Below are positions 61,775 to 64,000 of a stretch of DNA of 64,000 nt, in pieces. This DNA is from Micromonospora alfalfae. GTDB taxonomy: Bacteria; Actinomycetota; Actinomycetes; Mycobacteriales; Micromonosporaceae. A program made the position numbers and the translations under genes. Under the pieces are notes generated by a model that worked only from the letters and a program-made list of their open reading frames with translations, ran no database searches and was not told where the DNA came from. Position 1 is the stretch's first letter; each line of letters opens with the position of its first letter. The stretch is taken from the NCBI RefSeq assembly GCF_022230925.1, contig NZ_JAKKFH010000036.1, forward strand, positions 1 to 64,000, given 5' to 3'.

Positions 61775-63153
61775 GCGTACAGCTTCATCGGGGCGTACTT
61801 CTGGCGGGGGAAGACCTTGTCGACCTCCGCGTTGGTGAGCCCGAACCGGCCCTGCGCCACAGCGCCGTAGACGTTGAACATGTTGTTGTACTCCGGCACG
61901 TCACCGGAGTCCAGCTTGTCCAGACCGTTCCAGGTGCCCAGCAGCGAACCGGCCAGCTTCTTGCCGGACAGCAGGGTGACCACGCCGCCGTGCCCGTGGT
62001 CGGTGCCGTTGTTGTTGGAGCCGACCCGACGGCCGAACTCGCTGGACACCATGATCGTCACGTCGGCGGCCTTCGGGCCGAGGTCGGTGAAGAAGGCGGC
62101 CATCGCGTTTGCCAGCTCGTTGAGGCGGCGGTGCAGCTGGCCGCCCTCGCGGGTGCCCTGGTTCTCGTGGGTGTCGTAGCCACCCATGCCGACGGTGGCG
62201 ACCCGGACGTTGGCGCCGCCCTTGATCAACTGGGCGAGTTGCTGGAACGCGTTACCGACGCCCTCGTACTTGACGCCCTCGGCGGGCTGGTACGGCTTGG
62301 CGGCGAGCTTCTGGGCGGTGGCCAGCGCGCCCATGCCCTCCTGCACGGCTTCCTCGACCGGGTGGTTGATCCCGGTGAAGAGGCCCTTGATGGCCTTCTC
62401 GGTGGCGGCCCGGAACCGCTCGTCACCGTTGAGCCGCAGGGAGCCGACGTTGTTCAGCGAGAGCGCGCCGTTGTTGCCGACCAGCGAACGGGGCAACGTG
62501 CTGCCGATGCCGACGCTGCGGAACGCGGTGCCCTTGCCCAGGTTGTCGACCAGACCGTCGAGCCAACCCCGGCCGCCGGTCTCGTTGGGCAGCCCGCCCA
62601 GGTTGCAGGCGTCGGCGGCCTGGAAGTGGCTGCGGGACAGCCGCTCGTCGGAGACCGCCGGGATGAAGCCCAGCTGACCGGCAGTGAGCCACTTCTCCAG
62701 CGGCTTGAACGCGCTGGTCAGCTTGAAGCCGCGGCCCAGGGCCAGCGAGTCGTTGCCGAGCAGCAGGTCGGGCCGGGCCTTGTTGAGCACCGCGTCGTTG
62801 TCCGGCGCGATCAGGCTCAGGCCGTCCAGCCCGCCGTAGAGGAAGACGTGGATCAGGGTGCCGGTCTTGGTCGCCGCGAACGACGCCGAGGTGGTGACGA
62901 ACTGGGCGGTGGCCAGCGCGGTGGCGGTGGCCGCGGCACCGGCGACGAAGGTCCGCCGGGTCACGCCGCGACCGTCCTGCTGGGCCTCCTCCAGGTCCTC
63001 CAGGGTGCGGTACCTGTCGAACTCGGCGGCGTTCTCGGCGGCGACGATGTCCGCCTCGGCGCGCAGCAACGCCTCGGCCGGGTTGTCGGCCAGCCGTCGC
63101 ACGTCGGGGCATTCGGGGTGCAGGGGGAAAGAGTTGTACACAGTCTTCTCCAT
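61771..63153 (-). CDS. DUF1501 family protein with Tat signal
   Basis: 460 residues. Twin Arg at 66-67 (VTRRTFVAGAAATATALA) inside a long N-terminal extension. DUF1501 motifs: HVFLYGGLDGLSL, DTHENQG, SSEFGRR and DHGHGG. The fold is of the alkaline-phosphatase/sulfatase superfamily with several His/Asp metal ligands. Partner of DUF1800 proteins across bacteria; role unproven. Confidence 0.9.
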   Translation of the reverse strand: MEKTVYNSFPLHPECPDVRRLADNPAEALLRAEADIVAAENAAEFDRYRTLEDLEEAQQDGRGVTRRTFVAGAAATATALATAQFVTTSASFAATKTGTLIHVFLYGGLDGLSLIAPDNDAVLNKARPDLLLGNDSLALGRGFKLTSAFKPLEKWLTAGQLGFIPAVSDERLSRSHFQAADACNLGGLPNETGGRGWLDGLVDNLGKGTAFRSVGIGSTLPRSLVGNNGALSLNNVGSLRLNGDERFRAATEKAIKGLFTGINHPVEEAVQEGMGALATAQKLAAKPYQPAEGVKYEGVGNAFQQLAQLIKGGANVRVATVGMGGYDTHENQGTREGGQLHRRLNELANAMAAFFTDLGPKAADVTIMVSSEFGRRVGSNNNGTDHGHGGVVTLLSGKKLAGSLLGTWNGLDKLDSGDVPEYNNMFNVYGAVAQGRFGLTNAEVDKVFPRQKYAPMKLYA

Positions 63154-63161
63154 CGGGTGCC

Positions 63162-64000
63162 TCACCGGAGGTGGTGCTGGGGGGAAGCGAGGATCGCCCG
63201 CGCGACGGCGGTGATGGCCCCGTTGAACGTGGCGTCGACCTTGGTGGTCGCCGCCACACCGGCCACGCCGAGGATGAGGTTCTTCTCCCGCGTGCTCAAC
63301 TTCTGGCCCACCAGACGCAGGGAGAGCGCGTCCACGTACGCACCGGCCGTCGCCGGCGGCTTGGCGACCAGCTTCTCCGGCGCCGTGTATGTGAAGGTGG
63401 TGCGGTAGCCGGCGAGGATCTCGCCCGCCTCGTTCCAGCCGTTGACCATGGTGCCGGCCGAGGTCCACGCGACGTAGACGTCCGGGTAGCCGTCCGGGGT
63501 CGGATGACCCATCGGGGACTGGCCCAGCTCGCGCATCTTGTCGTGGATCTGGCGCAGCCCTCGGGCGTACGCGGTGCGCTTGCTGTCGCCGTTGTTGTGC
63601 TTCGGCGACGCCTCCGGCGAGACGCCCAGGGTGCGGTACGTGGCGACCAGGTACTCCATCGGCCGGCGCACCTTCTGACCCACGCCGGCCCAGAACTCCG
63701 AGGAGCAGAACAGCGTCATCAGGACCGGCTTGATCATGCCCTTGTTGGTGGTGTACGTCTTGGCCAGCCGGTCCACCAGGGACTTCGGCGGGGTGTCCGA
63801 GACGAACCGGGTGGCAAGGCTCTGCGCCACGTACTTCGCCGTCGACGGGTGCGTCGCGATGTAGGTGATGTACGCGTCGATCGCCGCTTCGGCCTTCTTC
63901 GGGTCGGACGAGTTGTTCGCGTGGGTGAAGCCGAGGATCTTCACCTTGCCGACGTAGTGCTGCTCGGGGCGGAAGACGTACTTGCCCTTGTCGTCGACAC
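63162..64000 (-). CDS. DUF1800 family protein, 5' end outside window
   Basis: Partial, at least 279 residues, continuing beyond the window. It has DUF1800 features (ATRFVSDTPP, and MTLFCSSEFWA with PMEYLV). DUF1800 and DUF1501 genes always go together and the gap here is 8 bases. Probably secreted by Tat or Sec; the start is not visible. Confidence 0.9.
   Translation of the reverse strand, partial: VDDKGKYVFRPEQHYVGKVKILGFTHANNSSDPKKAEAAIDAYITYIATHPSTAKYVAQSLATRFVSDTPPKSLVDRLAKTYTTNKGMIKPVLMTLFCSSEFWAGVGQKVRRPMEYLVATYRTLGVSPEASPKHNNGDSKRTAYARGLRQIHDKMRELGQSPMGHPTPDGYPDVYVAWTSAGTMVNGWNEAGEILAGYRTTFTYTAPEKLVAKPPATAGAYVDALSLRLVGQKLSTREKNLILGVAGVAATTKVDATFNGAITAVARAILASPQHHLR

Overview
The window is very GC-rich, codon usage has strong third-position GC, and gene content points to an actinobacterium of the Micromonosporaceae, most likely Micromonospora. 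Supporting signs are a XRE/DUF397 pair, a DUF350 membrane protein, a NADPH-F420 reductase-type protein, a stand-alone Lys/Ala-rich histone-like protein, and GATC-tipped intergenic palindromes. Two blocks resemble the Mycobacterium tuberculosis Rv2220-Rv2230 neighbourhood (glnE, glnA2, panB; then RNase H/phosphatase, zinc-ribbon coiled coil, Nif3-like), which looks like conserved core chromosome.

Layout. 1-9.9 kb: a leftward run of glutamine amidotransferase, glnE, a polytopic membrane protein and two tandem MptB-like mannosyltransferases, with ldcA diverging. 9.9-14 kb: accessory genes (a frameshifted streptogramin-lyase-like propeller, a secreted protein, VOC, WYL regulator, DUF350) and repeat-rich gaps. 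14-22.8 kb: core metabolism (glnA2, nadE, panB, npdG-like, RNB ribonuclease, histone-like protein, nudix). 22.8-42.5 kb: stress, regulatory and secreted functions: PadR with two paralogous membrane proteins, AraC/GyrI, GrpB, transglutaminase, epoxide hydrolase with a redoxin, SDR/TetR with two operators, expansin-like protein, secreted GH31, XRE/DUF397, SDR, AKR/XRE.

42.5-46.4 kb: an apparent small genomic island. It holds one gene of clearly lower GC and different codon use, fusing an Mrr-like nuclease to a STAND-type NTPase. It abuts the 3' end of the RNase P RNA gene (rnpB). A 28/31 copy of the rnpB 3' end sits at the far edge in direct orientation, as expected for site-specific insertion into an RNA gene. 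46.5-52.8 kb: TSUP permease, MFS/MarR with a large operator, NmrA/TetR with a large operator, and a sodium:solute symporter with DUF3311. 52.9-58.5 kb: RNase H/phosphatase, zinc ribbon, Nif3, then flavoprotein, XRE regulator and a divergent primase-polymerase-like protein. 58.9-64 kb: a tight operon DUF1800-DUF1501-ferric-reductase-like-FMN-binding-ApbE, probably a surface flavin electron-transfer system.

The most notable things are the rnpB-associated nuclease-NTPase island, the DUF1800/DUF1501 flavinylation operon, and nine long palindromes in five sequence subfamilies, six of which lie between convergent genes.
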